Shown piece after piece: positions 7,705-17,265 of a stretch of DNA of 64,000 bases. A model generated the notes under the pieces. It was not told the origin of the DNA and did no database searches. It was given only the letters and a program-made list of their open reading frames with translations. Position 1 is the first letter of the stretch, and each line of letters begins with the position of its first letter. Position numbers and translations under genes: made by a program. Source of the DNA: Flammeovirgaceae bacterium UBA2371 (GTDB taxonomy: Bacteria; Bacteroidota; Bacteroidia; Cytophagales; Cyclobacteriaceae); the NCBI GenBank assembly GCA_002345965.1, contig DDTF01000052.1:1-64000 (forward strand). Direction: 5' to 3'.

Positions 7705-9732
7705 ATGAAATCCCGTATAGCTACCCTCCTTTTTGTTTTTGTTCAACTTGTTGCAGCAGCCCAAAGTAAGCAGCCATTCAGCCGGATGGATGTGTTTGAA
7801 TTGGAATGGGTGGCCGACCCTCAAATTTCTCCTGATGGCAATCAGGTGGTGTACGTGCGCAGAGGCATGAACATCATGACAGACAGAAGAGAGGGAAAAC
7901 TTTGGATCATCAATGCGAATGGGACTGGTCACGAGAAATTGACTACCAATGATGTAGGTGAAGGTAGTCCTTCATGGTCACCCGATGGAACAAGGATTGC
8001 TTTTGTGAGCAGCAGTGGCGATGGTGCTGAAATATTTGTCTACTGGATGAAGACTGGACGTTTGGCCAGATTGACGCAGCTGAATCGATCCCCAAGAGGA
8101 TTAGTTTGGTCTCCAGACGGAAAACATATCGCTTTTTCAATGCACGTACCAGGCAATGAACTATCGCTTGTAAAACCTCCTTCAAAACCAGATGGTGCCA
8201 AATGGGCGGAAGCACCAAGGGTGACCACCAGATTGAAACACGAAGCAGATGGCTCTGGATACATGGAGCCAGGTTATTCTCATTTGTTCGTTGTGCCTGC
8301 TGAAGGTGGCACCGCACGACAGGTGACCAGCGGAAATTTTCAACACAGAAGTACTCCAGTTTGGTCAAGTGATGGAAAACAATTGATTTTTTCTGGCAAT
8401 CGCAATGAAGATTGGGAATATGATTTTGACAACTCAGAGCTTTACGCTGTCTCAGTTATTGATGGAAAGATAAACACATTAACAACTCGAAAAGGACCTG
8501 ACCACAGTCCGGCAGTTTCACCAGACGGAAAGACAATAGCCTATGTGGGGTTTGATGACCGAACACAGACCTATCAGGTCACAAGGTTGTACACCATGAA
8601 TGGGGATGGATCGGGCAAAAAAGAAATAGATACTAAACTTGATCGTGACATTAACAACCCAGTGTGGGATAGTGAGGGGAAAGGTCTGTACTTTCAATAT
8701 GACGATAAAGGAAATACTAAAATTGGCTATGTTACATTAGCAGGAAAAACTTCTCTTATTACCAGTAATCTTGGTGGTGATGATCCAGCGAGGCCTTATG
8801 GTGGTGGTTCGTTCTCCATGGCCAATACAGGAAGAGTAACTTTTACTCACACAACTCCAGAACACCCAAGTGAACTGGCCATAATGGATAAAGGAAGTAG
8901 CAAGGTTAATTTGATTACTTCTTTGAACAGCGATTTGTTGGATTTCCGTCAATTAGGCAAGGTGGAAGAAATTTGGTACAAAGCTTCAGTAGGGAACTAC
9001 GATATACAAGGTTGGATTGTCAAGCCTCCGTTCTTTGAAGCCGGAAAAAAATATCCACTGATTGTAGAAAACCATGGAGGTCCTACTGCAAACTATGGGG
9101 ATCGTTTTTCACCTGAAATGCAATTGCTGGCTGCGGGTGGCTATGTGGTGTTTTATCCAAACCCACGCGGAAGCACCAGTTACGGTGAAAAATTTGGAAA
9201 TGAATTGTATCACAACTATCCCGGTAACGATTACGATGATGTAATGGATGGTGTGGATGCGGTGTTAAAAAAAGGATTTGTCGATGATCAAAATTTATTT
9301 GTAACAGGCGGAAGTGCAGGTGGAATAATGAGCGCGTGGATGATTGGAAAAAACAATCGGTTTCGTGCAGCTGCTGTTGTAAAACCAGTAATGAATTGGA
9401 TCAGCAAGACATTGACAGCTGACAACTATTACGGGTATGCCAATTCGAGGTTTCCAGGGCAGCCTTGGGAAAACATGGAAACTTATATGAAATTCTCTCC
9501 CATCTCTTTAGTTGGAAATATCCAGTGTCCCACATTGGTAATGGTAGGTTCAGAAGATATGCGCACACCTCTTTCTGAAGCCAAGCAATTGTACCATGCA
9601 CTCAAGATCAGAAAAATAGAAACAGCATTGGTGGAAGTCCCTGGTTCTTATCATTATATCGCCAATCGTCCTAGTCAACTGATCACTAAGATTGATCATA
9701 TTTTAGCTTGGTTTGACAAATACAAAAAATAG
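7705..9732 (+). CDS. S9-family (prolyl oligopeptidase-like) serine peptidase
   Basis: 675 residues with a signal peptide (ending near VAAAQS), so periplasmic or exported. The N-terminal part is a WD40-like/PD40 propeller with repeated SPDGxxI(A/V)Y/F units. The C-terminal alpha/beta hydrolase carries the triad Ser537 (TGGSAGGI), Asp618 (GSEDMRT) and His650 (GSYHYIAN). This layout is that of dipeptidyl/acylaminoacyl peptidases, which release short peptides for nutrition. Upstream is the cold-shock terminator; the GNAT gene follows after 5 bp and is probably co-transcribed. Confidence 0.93.
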   Translation: MKSRIATLLFVFVQLVAAAQSKQPFSRMDVFELEWVADPQISPDGNQVVYVRRGMNIMTDRREGKLWIINANGTGHEKLTTNDVGEGSPSWSPDGTRIAFVSSSGDGAEIFVYWMKTGRLARLTQLNRSPRGLVWSPDGKHIAFSMHVPGNELSLVKPPSKPDGAKWAEAPRVTTRLKHEADGSGYMEPGYSHLFVVPAEGGTARQVTSGNFQHRSTPVWSSDGKQLIFSGNRNEDWEYDFDNSELYAVSVIDGKINTLTTRKGPDHSPAVSPDGKTIAYVGFDDRTQTYQVTRLYTMNGDGSGKKEIDTKLDRDINNPVWDSEGKGLYFQYDDKGNTKIGYVTLAGKTSLITSNLGGDDPARPYGGGSFSMANTGRVTFTHTTPEHPSELAIMDKGSSKVNLITSLNSDLLDFRQLGKVEEIWYKASVGNYDIQGWIVKPPFFEAGKKYPLIVENHGGPTANYGDRFSPEMQLLAAGGYVVFYPNPRGSTSYGEKFGNELYHNYPGNDYDDVMDGVDAVLKKGFVDDQNLFVTGGSAGGIMSAWMIGKNNRFRAAAVVKPVMNWISKTLTADNYYGYANSRFPGQPWENMETYMKFSPISLVGNIQCPTLVMVGSEDMRTPLSEAKQLYHALKIRKIETALVEVPGSYHYIANRPSQLITKIDHILAWFDKYKK

Positions 9733-9737
9733 CATAC

Positions 9738-10172
9738 ATGGCCTTTTCTGTCAGGGAAGCTACTGTCAAAGATTTTGATGTTGTTTATCAATTCGTATGT
9801 GAATTGCAGCACAAGGTCTTTGACAGAGACCTGATGAAGCAACTCTATCAAAAAAACATTTCCAATCCAGACAATGTATATCTGGTGGCTTATGATCAAC
9901 AAAAAGCCATAGGTTATTTAAGTTGTCACCTTCAAACACTACTTCACCATGCAGGTACTGTAGCAGAAATTCAAGAGATGTTTGTGGCGGCCGAATATCG
10001 AAGCAAAGGTGTTGGAACAATACTCATGAATACCATCAAGCAATTAGCAAAGGCAAAAGGTGCATTACAGCTGGAAGTGACCACAAGGATGATTCGGGAA
10101 AAGGCGATTCAATTCTATGTACGCGAGGCTTTCGAAAATTCACATCGAAAATTGGTCTATTATTTCAAATGA
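9738..10172 (+). CDS. GNAT-family N-acetyltransferase
   Basis: A 144-residue single-domain acetyltransferase. The acetyl-CoA pyrophosphate loop is visible as EYRSKGVGTILM, after the beta-4 strand VAEIQEMFVAAEYR. The C-terminal segment (KAIQFYVREAFENSHRKLVYYF) matches the usual end of the fold. The acceptor substrate is unknown; small GNATs of this type act on amino acids, polyamines or drugs. It follows the S9 peptidase by 5 bp and converges tail to tail, 1 bp apart, with the outer-membrane barrel gene. Confidence 0.88.
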   Translation: MAFSVREATVKDFDVVYQFVCELQHKVFDRDLMKQLYQKNISNPDNVYLVAYDQQKAIGYLSCHLQTLLHHAGTVAEIQEMFVAAEYRSKGVGTILMNTIKQLAKAKGALQLEVTTRMIREKAIQFYVREAFENSHRKLVYYFK

Positions 10173-10173
10173 T

Positions 10174-11349
10174 TTAAAAACTCCACTTCATTCGAATAAA
10201 CCCTGATTGAGAAACAGAGCCATAGTCGCCAGAGATAGGATCTTCATCAAAGAACAGCTGGCCCACTATGTCCAAATCCAAATTTTGTTTTAAAGAAAAG
10301 GTAAGCGCTGGATTAATAAAAAAGGCGTTACTTCCAGGGTAAGCGATTGCAGACAGTCCCCCAAAGAAAAGCGGGGTGAATCGATAGGAAGATTGTACAA
10401 AAGATGACCATCGATACATTGAAACATTTCGCACAGTAAAGTTACCCGGTCTTGCTCCTGAAAACGAAAAACCAAAAGCCGGATCTACTTCTGCGAATGA
10501 ATTGTACATCACAGAACCATTGAGATACAGAGAGTTTTGAAATGAATAATCAATGGAGAATGCACCTAGAAATAGATAATCGTAAGATTGATTGACTGCG
10601 GTAGTTATAACAGGAATGAAATAGGAAAGCTCTCCCTTGAATCCTGCATTGCCTATGTTTCCAGCCCAGCCTGTTCCCATAGCAAGGTCTCCTTGTGCTA
10701 TGCCAGCCAAAAATTGCATGTCGTAATTCCATTTGTTGATTCTCCACATTGCAGCACCAACAAACCTATCCATGTCTTCCGCCACCTTTGCCGCCACTTC
10801 TATACTTGATGCCACGCCAGTGTATTTTGAAATGCGCAATGCATCTGATCCAGGACGTTCTTCATAGTCAAAATCAAAAAAGGAGTAAGCATTGAACCAA
10901 TCATTTGGGTTCCAGGCGAGGTTAACTCCCCAATTAATTCGTTGTCTACCTAATTTTATTTCCCAATCATTCTTATTCCATTGTACATAGACTCTGTCTA
11001 CCATCACGTTCAACAAGGCGCTTTTGTTATTAATCAGGTTTGCAGACAAATCAAAGTAGTCATTATTGGAATCAATGATCTGGTTATATCCTGGAATGTC
11101 GCTTACAAAATCCCCAAGGAACAACCGGTTTCTAAACTCCACGTAGGCGGTAAAGTTAGTATTGGGATACCAAGCAAAGTTTAATCGGTTGTGCGTCAGG
11201 TCTTCAATCCAAAGGTCATCATTAAAGTAATTAAACGAGCCCATGTTTTTGATGTAGCCCTTGAATGTCACCTTTTCTTTATCAGTTTCCTGTGCCACTG
11301 TAAAGAAAGAGAGTAAACCTCCAATACCTATTAAAAAAAGTTTTTTCAT
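10174..11349 (-). CDS. Outer-membrane beta-barrel protein, last gene of the ABC/LolA-like operon
   Basis: 391 residues with a signal peptide (cleavage after FFTVA, before QETD). The rest shows alternating amphipathic strands throughout (FTAYVEFRNRLFLGDF, WEIKLGRQRINWG, LDLDIVGQLFFDED) and ends in an aromatic (MKWSF). It resembles porin-like or DUF1302-type barrels, but no family is confidently recognised. Its ATG overlaps the stop of the upstream ATPase by one base (TAATG), implying translational coupling. The link to an FtsX-type ABC system and a LolA-like carrier suggests it is the outer-membrane end of that system (inferred). Confidence 0.8.
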   Translation of the reverse strand: MKKLFLIGIGGLLSFFTVAQETDKEKVTFKGYIKNMGSFNYFNDDLWIEDLTHNRLNFAWYPNTNFTAYVEFRNRLFLGDFVSDIPGYNQIIDSNNDYFDLSANLINNKSALLNVMVDRVYVQWNKNDWEIKLGRQRINWGVNLAWNPNDWFNAYSFFDFDYEERPGSDALRISKYTGVASSIEVAAKVAEDMDRFVGAAMWRINKWNYDMQFLAGIAQGDLAMGTGWAGNIGNAGFKGELSYFIPVITTAVNQSYDYLFLGAFSIDYSFQNSLYLNGSVMYNSFAEVDPAFGFSFSGARPGNFTVRNVSMYRWSSFVQSSYRFTPLFFGGLSAIAYPGSNAFFINPALTFSLKQNLDLDIVGQLFFDEDPISGDYGSVSQSGFIRMKWSF

Positions 11350-12035
11350 TAACGTTTCACATCTGAAACTATGGCCCCATCCTCTAAAGTGATAATTCTC
11401 CTTGCCTTGTCCATTACCCGCTGATCATGAGTAGAAAAAATAAAAGTAGCATTTTGCTCCAGATTCATTTTTGCCATAAGATCCAGCAAATTGCTGGTCG
11501 AAGCAGAGTCAAGATTCGCAGTAGGCTCATCCGCCAAAATAAATCGAGGTTTGGAAGCCAACGCCCTTGCCACAGCCACACGCTGCTGCTGCCCACCTGA
11601 AAGTTGAGATGGTTTGTTGTTGGCTTTATCAGAAATATCCATGCGTTCTAATAGCTCCATGGCCCTCGTATGCCTCTCTTTCTTATTCCGCTTTTGAAGC
11701 AGCATGATAAATTCTACATTTTCAATTGCAGTAAGTACTGGGATAAGGTTGTAAGCCTGAAAAACAAACCCTATATTTTTTAATCTAAAATCGATCAGCT
11801 CGCTATCCTTCATAGTAGAAATATCTGTACCTGCTATTTCTACTTTTCCTTCAGTAGGCTGATCAAGACCTCCAAGAATATTCAATAAGGTGGTCTTTCC
11901 GCAACCGGATGGACCAACAATAGCAGTAAACTCGCCTTCCTCAATATTCACACTCAGCTTATTGAGTGCATGCACTGGTATGGTAGTCTTGTGGTATACT
12001 TTTGAAATGTTGGTTGCTTTTATAATTGTAGACAT
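11349..12035 (-). CDS. LolD/MacB-type ABC transporter ATPase
   Basis: 228 residues, the usual size for a stand-alone ATPase partnering FtsX permeases. Walker A GPSGCGKTT (41-49), signature LSGGQQQR (from 145), Walker B FILADE (165-170) and H-loop STH (201-203) are all present. Such ATPases drive mechanotransmission or lipoprotein release instead of simple solute transport. It lies 19 bp after permease 1 and overlaps the barrel gene, so it belongs to the six-gene operon 15823-10174. Confidence 0.93.
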   Translation of the reverse strand: MSTIIKATNISKVYHKTTIPVHALNKLSVNIEEGEFTAIVGPSGCGKTTLLNILGGLDQPTEGKVEIAGTDISTMKDSELIDFRLKNIGFVFQAYNLIPVLTAIENVEFIMLLQKRNKKERHTRAMELLERMDISDKANNKPSQLSGGQQQRVAVARALASKPRFILADEPTANLDSASTSNLLDLMAKMNLEQNATFIFSTHDQRVMDKARRIITLEDGAIVSDVKR

Positions 12036-12054
12036 CTATCTCGATGTTTAGTTT

Positions 12055-13269
12055 TTAAATGGTATGTAATGCGTCAATAGGTCTGAGTTTAATTGCTTTC
12101 CAGGCAGGATAAATTGAAGCTAAAAAAGCTGTAAGCACAACTCCCACCACGATTTGTAAATAATCCATTGGTTGCAAAACAGGATATAAAATACTTTCAT
12201 AGCCAATAGCCTCTAACCCCTCAGAGTAGTCGGTTAAATCAATTCCCGATGTTCCAAAATAGGATACGGTAGCATAACCAATGAGCAGACCCAGTGGCCC
12301 ACCAACTGTTGACAGATAAATGGTTTCCAACATGATCATAAAAAATACTTTAACCCGTTTCATCCCCAAAGCCATCAACATGCCCAATTCCCTAACCCTT
12401 TCTAACACTGCCATCAACATGGTGTTAACTATTCCAAAGGCAAGGGCAGACATGATAATTACTATTAGCATTTTCAAAATACTGGCCATCCACTGCTCCA
12501 TGAACACCAATACGGGTGACAATTCCTTCCAACTTTCAACCTGATCATCGGGAAATTTGGCTTTAAGGATTTTTGCCAGTTCTTCATCATCTGTTTCTGG
12601 CAAAGTGGTATAGGCTATTTCATGTATGTTGTCTCCAATATTCAATAACCTGTTGAGATCTGTTTTTAAAGTAAAAGCCGTTGTCTCACTAATTGTAGGT
12701 GAAGTAGCTTTGAGAGTGCCCACTACCCTAAAACGGCCTGCTGTTATGGTCCCATCTGCATCTTGAAAAGTAAGCACCACTTTAGACCCAACATTCACTT
12801 TCAACTTCTCAGCCAATTTATTTCCAATCAAAACCGGATTGCTACTGGTGCCTTCAAAGTAAGTACCTTCATGCACCAGGCTGTTTAGTTCAGTCACCTT
12901 TGCCTCCTCATCCGGATTGATCCCAACTATTTTTACCCCAGTTGCCTGTCGTGACGATGCGATCATGCCATTGACCAACGAGCGGGAAGTGACGTCTTCA
13001 ACGCTTGCAGTAGTTTCTAAAAACCTGATTACAGACAGATAATCACGAATGGTGTATTGAATGTCATAGTCTTGTGTAAACTCCGGGTGATGTATCTGTC
13101 CATTGGACGTTTCATGCTTAATGGATGATGATACATAACCAACGAGAAAACTTTTCATAAAACCACCACCAAATGCCATTGCCCAAATGCCAACTACCAT
13201 TGCGCCAATTACAACAAGGCTACGGCCCTTATTTCTCCATACATTTCTCCACGCTATGATTGCTATCAT
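12055..13269 (-). CDS. FtsX-like ABC transporter permease (second of two)
   Basis: 404 residues: one N-terminal transmembrane segment following the motif AWRNVWRNKGRS, a large periplasmic (MacB_PCD-like) domain of roughly 230 residues, then three C-terminal segments with the FtsX core (AFGIVNTMLMAVLERVRELG). This is the LolC/E and MacB topology. It begins 5 bp after the upstream permease and shares its N-terminal motif, so the pair probably forms a heterodimer served by the ATPase downstream. The substrate is not evident from the sequence. Confidence 0.9.
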   Translation of the reverse strand: MIAIIAWRNVWRNKGRSLVVIGAMVVGIWAMAFGGGFMKSFLVGYVSSSIKHETSNGQIHHPEFTQDYDIQYTIRDYLSVIRFLETTASVEDVTSRSLVNGMIASSRQATGVKIVGINPDEEAKVTELNSLVHEGTYFEGTSSNPVLIGNKLAEKLKVNVGSKVVLTFQDADGTITAGRFRVVGTLKATSPTISETTAFTLKTDLNRLLNIGDNIHEIAYTTLPETDDEELAKILKAKFPDDQVESWKELSPVLVFMEQWMASILKMLIVIIMSALAFGIVNTMLMAVLERVRELGMLMALGMKRVKVFFMIMLETIYLSTVGGPLGLLIGYATVSYFGTSGIDLTDYSEGLEAIGYESILYPVLQPMDYLQIVVGVVLTAFLASIYPAWKAIKLRPIDALHTI

Positions 13270-13274
13270 AATAT

Positions 13275-14492
13275 TTAAGGTCTCATGGATTCGACTGGTT
13301 TCATTTTATAAATGGACCAAATGGGATAACCTGCCAACACAATGGCCATAATAAATATTGCGTATGCTTGATTGGTGAATATCACCGGATCCAATGAAAA
13401 AGCGTATACAGCTTCTACTCCAAAGTTTTCTATGGCCTTCGCTGCTTCATCTCCGAAATAAATCGGATTAATATGAAAATAGGTTAAGGCAGGCAAACTC
13501 ATCAGTATACCAAGTAGTACTCCTATTGAAGTCATCATGGTAATTTCTAATAACACAATCACTTGCAGCTGAAGTCGCTTCATGCCCACTGCGATCATTA
13601 CCCCAAATTCGTATTGACGCTCTGCAGTCATCATCAGGTAGGTGCCAAACATCCCGAAGCCAATGACTAGATAAAGAATCCACAGCATCACCTTGCCACT
13701 AATGTTGTCCAATTCAATACTCTGTACAAGGTCTGGCACCAATTCTTTCCAGTCCATTATCTCGTAAGCATCTCCTTTGTATATCTCCCTGATCTCTTTT
13801 GTAATTTTTTGCGCATCGTCTGGATCATCAATTACAAGGGCTGCACTGGTAATCAAATTATCAGCCGCATAAAACCACTGCGCCTTTTCCAAACTCATGT
13901 AGATCAATTGATTGTTTTGTTGTGGCATGGCAAACTTGACAATACCCCTAACGGGAAAGAGGCCAGCGGCATTGGCGCCATGATAACCTTGACCTAAAAG
14001 CACAATGGTATCTCCTACAGTAGCTTTCAGATAATTTGCAAGACCTTGTGAAAGTAAGACCCCATCGTCTTTTGCTTTCAAATAAATGCCTTCAAGCAGT
14101 TTGTCTTTTACTCTCGTGAGTTCATTTTCTCTTTCGGGATCAACACCCATAATCAAAGCCCCTTTGGTTTGACTCTTGTAAGAGGATAGTGCAAAAGACT
14201 CTATACGTGGAACATAAGTTTGAACACCTTTTAAGGAGTTGACCTTTGATAGTTTCACTGAATCAAACTCAAAACTATTGTCGATTACCTTATCGTTCCA
14301 GTATCCATCTTTATGGATTTGAATATACCCCGTATAAAACCTAACTGCATTCTCTATCATCCGCTCATACGAACCCAGTTGCATGGATCGCATTACACAT
14401 GCCAATAATACGGCAAACGTAATAGACAAGATCGTGATCAATGATCTTCTCTTATTCCTCCAAATGTTTCTCCATGCAAGTATTAAATACAT
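13275..14492 (-). CDS. FtsX-like ABC transporter permease (first of two)
   Basis: 405 residues with the same plan as its neighbour: N-terminal AWRNIWRNKRRS and transmembrane helix, periplasmic domain, and three C-terminal helices. The FtsX-domain segment MTAERQYEFGVMIAVGMK matches the family. It lies 3 bp after the LolA-like gene. The two permeases look like an old duplication, as LolC and LolE are, but there is no evidence that these are the housekeeping Lol genes. Confidence 0.9.
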   Translation of the reverse strand: MYLILAWRNIWRNKRRSLITILSITFAVLLACVMRSMQLGSYERMIENAVRFYTGYIQIHKDGYWNDKVIDNSFEFDSVKLSKVNSLKGVQTYVPRIESFALSSYKSQTKGALIMGVDPERENELTRVKDKLLEGIYLKAKDDGVLLSQGLANYLKATVGDTIVLLGQGYHGANAAGLFPVRGIVKFAMPQQNNQLIYMSLEKAQWFYAADNLITSAALVIDDPDDAQKITKEIREIYKGDAYEIMDWKELVPDLVQSIELDNISGKVMLWILYLVIGFGMFGTYLMMTAERQYEFGVMIAVGMKRLQLQVIVLLEITMMTSIGVLLGILMSLPALTYFHINPIYFGDEAAKAIENFGVEAVYAFSLDPVIFTNQAYAIFIMAIVLAGYPIWSIYKMKPVESMRP

Positions 14493-14495
14493 AGG

Positions 14496-15236
14496 TTATC
14501 TAACGCGTTTCATATTCTGCATTGAAAAGAAATCCTCCTTTAATCCAATGTTAAACTCTTGATTGATGTATTCAATCACTGTTTTTTGTTTTGGATTATC
14601 TGCCGGTATCATCTCCATTCTGGTTGGTAAAGTCCGCCCTCCCATTTCCCTGATATCTGAGAGTATCATAGTACTCACCAGATAATTGTCTTCATCGTAG
14701 TACTTAACCAATAATTGATTGTAATCTTCCTTCTCTATAAAACATACTACTTTACCCCATACAACAGGCGCGTCTGGCTTTGGGGTAAGTACAATTTTAT
14801 ATACCTTTTTACCTTCAATTACTGAATCCTGATCTAGACTATGCGTGTAGTCGTTGACAACGGAAGATTCCTTCACCAGATCGTCATTGGTAAAATCTGA
14901 TCCCATCCAGGATTGCAACATCATGGATGGCGGCAGCTTTACAACCCTGTCAATTGAAGGTTGCCAATTCCACATTTCATTATCACGTTTCAAAAAGGCC
15001 TGTCCTTTATCACGTGCTGGTCCGGTTATTAATATTAAACTATATTCCGTTCCAAGTGACCAACCTTTCATCGTTACTTCTCTTTTCCAATCAGGGCGGA
15101 CAATAGTCATCTTCATCTCTGACCTATTGGACGTGCCTCGCACTTTGTCATCTACACGTTGCATTATTTCCCGGGCCGTTTGTGCATCTACCTTAAAGCC
15201 AATCAATATGATTACAAGAACTGTTATTATCCTCAT
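14496..15236 (-). CDS. Periplasmic outer-membrane lipoprotein-sorting (LolA-like) protein
   Basis: About 246 residues with a signal peptide (MRIITVLVIILIGFKVDAQ). The mature part matches the LolA-like superfamily linked to FtsX and RND systems (COG2834 type): a half-barrel carrying a lipidic ligand, with the typical stretches MTIVRPDWKREVTMKGWS and TGPARDKGQAFLKRDNEMWNW. The longest frame starts at 15257, but ATG 15236 overlaps the TetR stop as ATGA and directly precedes the signal peptide, so I use it. It is expected to ferry a lipid or lipoprotein between the permeases and the outer-membrane barrel (inferred). Confidence 0.85.
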   Translation of the reverse strand: MRIITVLVIILIGFKVDAQTAREIMQRVDDKVRGTSNRSEMKMTIVRPDWKREVTMKGWSLGTEYSLILITGPARDKGQAFLKRDNEMWNWQPSIDRVVKLPPSMMLQSWMGSDFTNDDLVKESSVVNDYTHSLDQDSVIEGKKVYKIVLTPKPDAPVVWGKVVCFIEKEDYNQLLVKYYDEDNYLVSTMILSDIREMGGRTLPTRMEMIPADNPKQKTVIEYINQEFNIGLKEDFFSMQNMKRVR

Positions 15237-15823
15237 GCGATTAATTTTTTTTTGCAATACTTCTTAATTAAAAAATTTTCCATTTCCGCTAGTGGATAAT
15301 CTTCCTTTATCACCAGGTATTGAATGGCAATACCATCGAATAATGCAGCCATCAACTTAGCTTCACCCGCGGGATTGGGAAAATTGATTTTTTCCAACAA
15401 CTCCTTCAAAAATGATGTATACCCCTTCATTTTATGAGTTGCCATGTCATGTACAAAAGCGAACTTATCAATCCTAAAAGTGAGTACCGTCATCAGCCTC
15501 CAGTATTCTGGTCTTTCCCTCAATTGCTTAAAAAACCATTTTATAATGTTTTGCAAAGTCACCTTTGGATCATCGCTCAGCAATTCTCCAATCACTTTGT
15601 CGCCTTCATTCATCGCTCCCTTTACTAATTTCTCCAGCAAATCCTCTTTGCTATCAAAATAGTTGTACATCAGCCCCTTTGATACGCCCGCCTCTCTGGC
15701 AATCTGGGCAATACTGGTTGCGTCATAACCCTGACTTGCAATGAGCGAAAATGCGGCATCCATGATCTTTTTCATGCTTTCCTGCCTTATTTCCTCATTT
15801 TTAGATGCAACTCTCGGGCTCAT
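15233..15823 (-). CDS. TetR-family repressor heading the ABC/LolA-like operon
   Basis: 196 residues. The N-terminal HTH is typical: QIAREAGVSKGLMYNYFDSKEDLL, around residues 40-65. The C-terminal ligand domain is unclassified. It is the first gene of the operon and is coupled to the LolA-like gene through an ATGA overlap, so it should autoregulate and control all six genes. An imperfect inverted repeat at 15830-15849, 7 bp upstream of its ATG, is a candidate operator. The inducer is unknown; an envelope lipid or a membrane-active compound would fit. Confidence 0.88.
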   Translation of the reverse strand: MSPRVASKNEEIRQESMKKIMDAAFSLIASQGYDATSIAQIAREAGVSKGLMYNYFDSKEDLLEKLVKGAMNEGDKVIGELLSDDPKVTLQNIIKWFFKQLRERPEYWRLMTVLTFRIDKFAFVHDMATHKMKGYTSFLKELLEKINFPNPAGEAKLMAALFDGIAIQYLVIKEDYPLAEMENFLIKKYCKKKLIA

Positions 15824-15829
15824 TACTTT

Positions 15830-15849
15830 TTGACTGAACGATTGGTCAA
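15830..15849. promoter_or_regulatory. Candidate TetR operator
   Basis: A 20-bp imperfect palindrome with outer arms TTGAC/GTCAA; about 14 of 20 positions are symmetric. It sits just upstream of the TetR start, where an autoregulatory site is expected. The evidence is symmetry and position only. Confidence 0.35.
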
Positions 15850-15942
15850 TAGTAGTATATCACGGCTTTAAAAGCAAATCAGCAAAGCGGTAAGAGACCC
15901 AATTAAAAAGCCATATTTTAGCCATGTATAACTATCTAAGAG

Positions 15943-17265
15943 TTGATCTTGAATTCTCCATTATCTCAGCGTGGTCAAACTGCATCTCAATCTGTTTTGC
16001 GCATTGACTTTGAAGCCTACTTCGAGGCAATCAAAAATCTGTATCATCCGACAGAAAACCCCAATGGTACATTTCCTTTAAATGTAGCCGAAAATAAGCT
16101 TAGCTGGCCAATGCTTCGATCACATATAGAACACCTGACTTGCGAGCACGACATTCCAGACTGGGTAGCCAATTATACCAACAGTACTGGCTCTCCCTCT
16201 TTTAGGGAAAAAGTCGCCAGCTTTTATTCGGAATTCTTAACGCATTGTGAGGTTAATCCAGAACATCTCGCGCTATCGGCTGGCGCTACATCTGTTATAG
16301 ATCTTACCTCCTGGATATTAGGAGAACCTGGCGATGTGGCTGTGTTCCCCTCTCCTTGTTATCCTGTTTACAAACAGGACATACAGAATAAATCAGGTAT
16401 GGAAAGGTATGATCTCATTACACACCACAATATTGAAGATTTAGCAAACGGGCCTCTCCTCAACATCAAACATCTGGAAGCAGCACTGAAAGATATTGAA
16501 AGTCAGGGTAAACGCTTCCGCCTGCTTGTCATTACTAATCCTGATAATCCAACTGGTGGAATGTATTCACAATCCAAACTGAATGGATTTTCTGATTGGT
16601 GTATCTCACACAATATTCACCTGATCGTTAATGAGATTTATAGTCTATCGCTTATCAATACACAACACCCGGAATTAAAAGACGATTATCCAACACCTAC
16701 ATCTTTCTATTCCTTTGCCAACATCATGCAACAGCGACAAAGTGAATACCTGCACCATTGGTATGCACTATCCAAAGATTTTGGTGCGTCTGGTTTTCGG
16801 GTGGGCATGGTTTACTCTCTCAACAAAACCTTCCTTGAAGCTTATAATAATTTGAATGGCCCGTCAATGGTTTCCAATTATACTCAATGGATGTTTGAGC
16901 TTGTCTTTAGTGATGAAGACTTCATTGAAAAGTATATCCAAAACAATCAAAAGTTGCTTACCGAAAATTATTTAACTGTGATCAAGGCTTTGAGAGAACT
17001 CCAGGTTTCCTATGCTCCAGCCAGAGGCAGCCTTTTTGTTTGGTTGGACTTATCGGAGTTTTTAAAAGAAAATACTCAAGAACTGGAGACTGAACTCTGG
17101 AATGATTTGTATAAACAAACCGGCATCTTACTCACGCCCGGAAATGGATTTGGGCACACGCAACACGGGCAGTTTCGTTTGGTGCATTCTTGCTTTCCGC
17201 AGAAAGAGTTAGAAGTAGCCATGAAACGATTCGTCCAGTTTGTTGAAAACAAAAGGAAAGCTTAA
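15943..17265 (+). CDS. PLP-dependent class I/II aminotransferase (ACC-synthase-like)
   Basis: 440 residues of the fold-type I aspartate aminotransferase superfamily. Visible are the N-terminal motif FPLNVAENKLSW, NPDNPTGG (cofactor/substrate binding), the Schiff-base Lys in ALSKDFGASGFRVGM, and the Arg-containing C-terminal region. GxAENxLS and SKDxGxxGFRVG resemble 1-aminocyclopropane-1-carboxylate synthases and their bacterial aminotransferase relatives; the reaction cannot be settled by eye. The start is TTG 15943, since no ATG occurs in frame before the conserved N-terminal motif. It is divergent from the TetR operon and overlaps the convergent MBL gene by 4 bp. Confidence 0.85.
   Translation: MILNSPLSQRGQTASQSVLRIDFEAYFEAIKNLYHPTENPNGTFPLNVAENKLSWPMLRSHIEHLTCEHDIPDWVANYTNSTGSPSFREKVASFYSEFLTHCEVNPEHLALSAGATSVIDLTSWILGEPGDVAVFPSPCYPVYKQDIQNKSGMERYDLITHHNIEDLANGPLLNIKHLEAALKDIESQGKRFRLLVITNPDNPTGGMYSQSKLNGFSDWCISHNIHLIVNEIYSLSLINTQHPELKDDYPTPTSFYSFANIMQQRQSEYLHHWYALSKDFGASGFRVGMVYSLNKTFLEAYNNLNGPSMVSNYTQWMFELVFSDEDFIEKYIQNNQKLLTENYLTVIKALRELQVSYAPARGSLFVWLDLSEFLKENTQELETELWNDLYKQTGILLTPGNGFGHTQHGQFRLVHSCFPQKELEVAMKRFVQFVENKRKA

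Noticed and set aside
7943..8368. Minus-strand frame of 141 codons inside the S9 peptidase gene
   Set aside because: The plus strand encodes the peptidase propeller; the antisense translation has no recognisable features.
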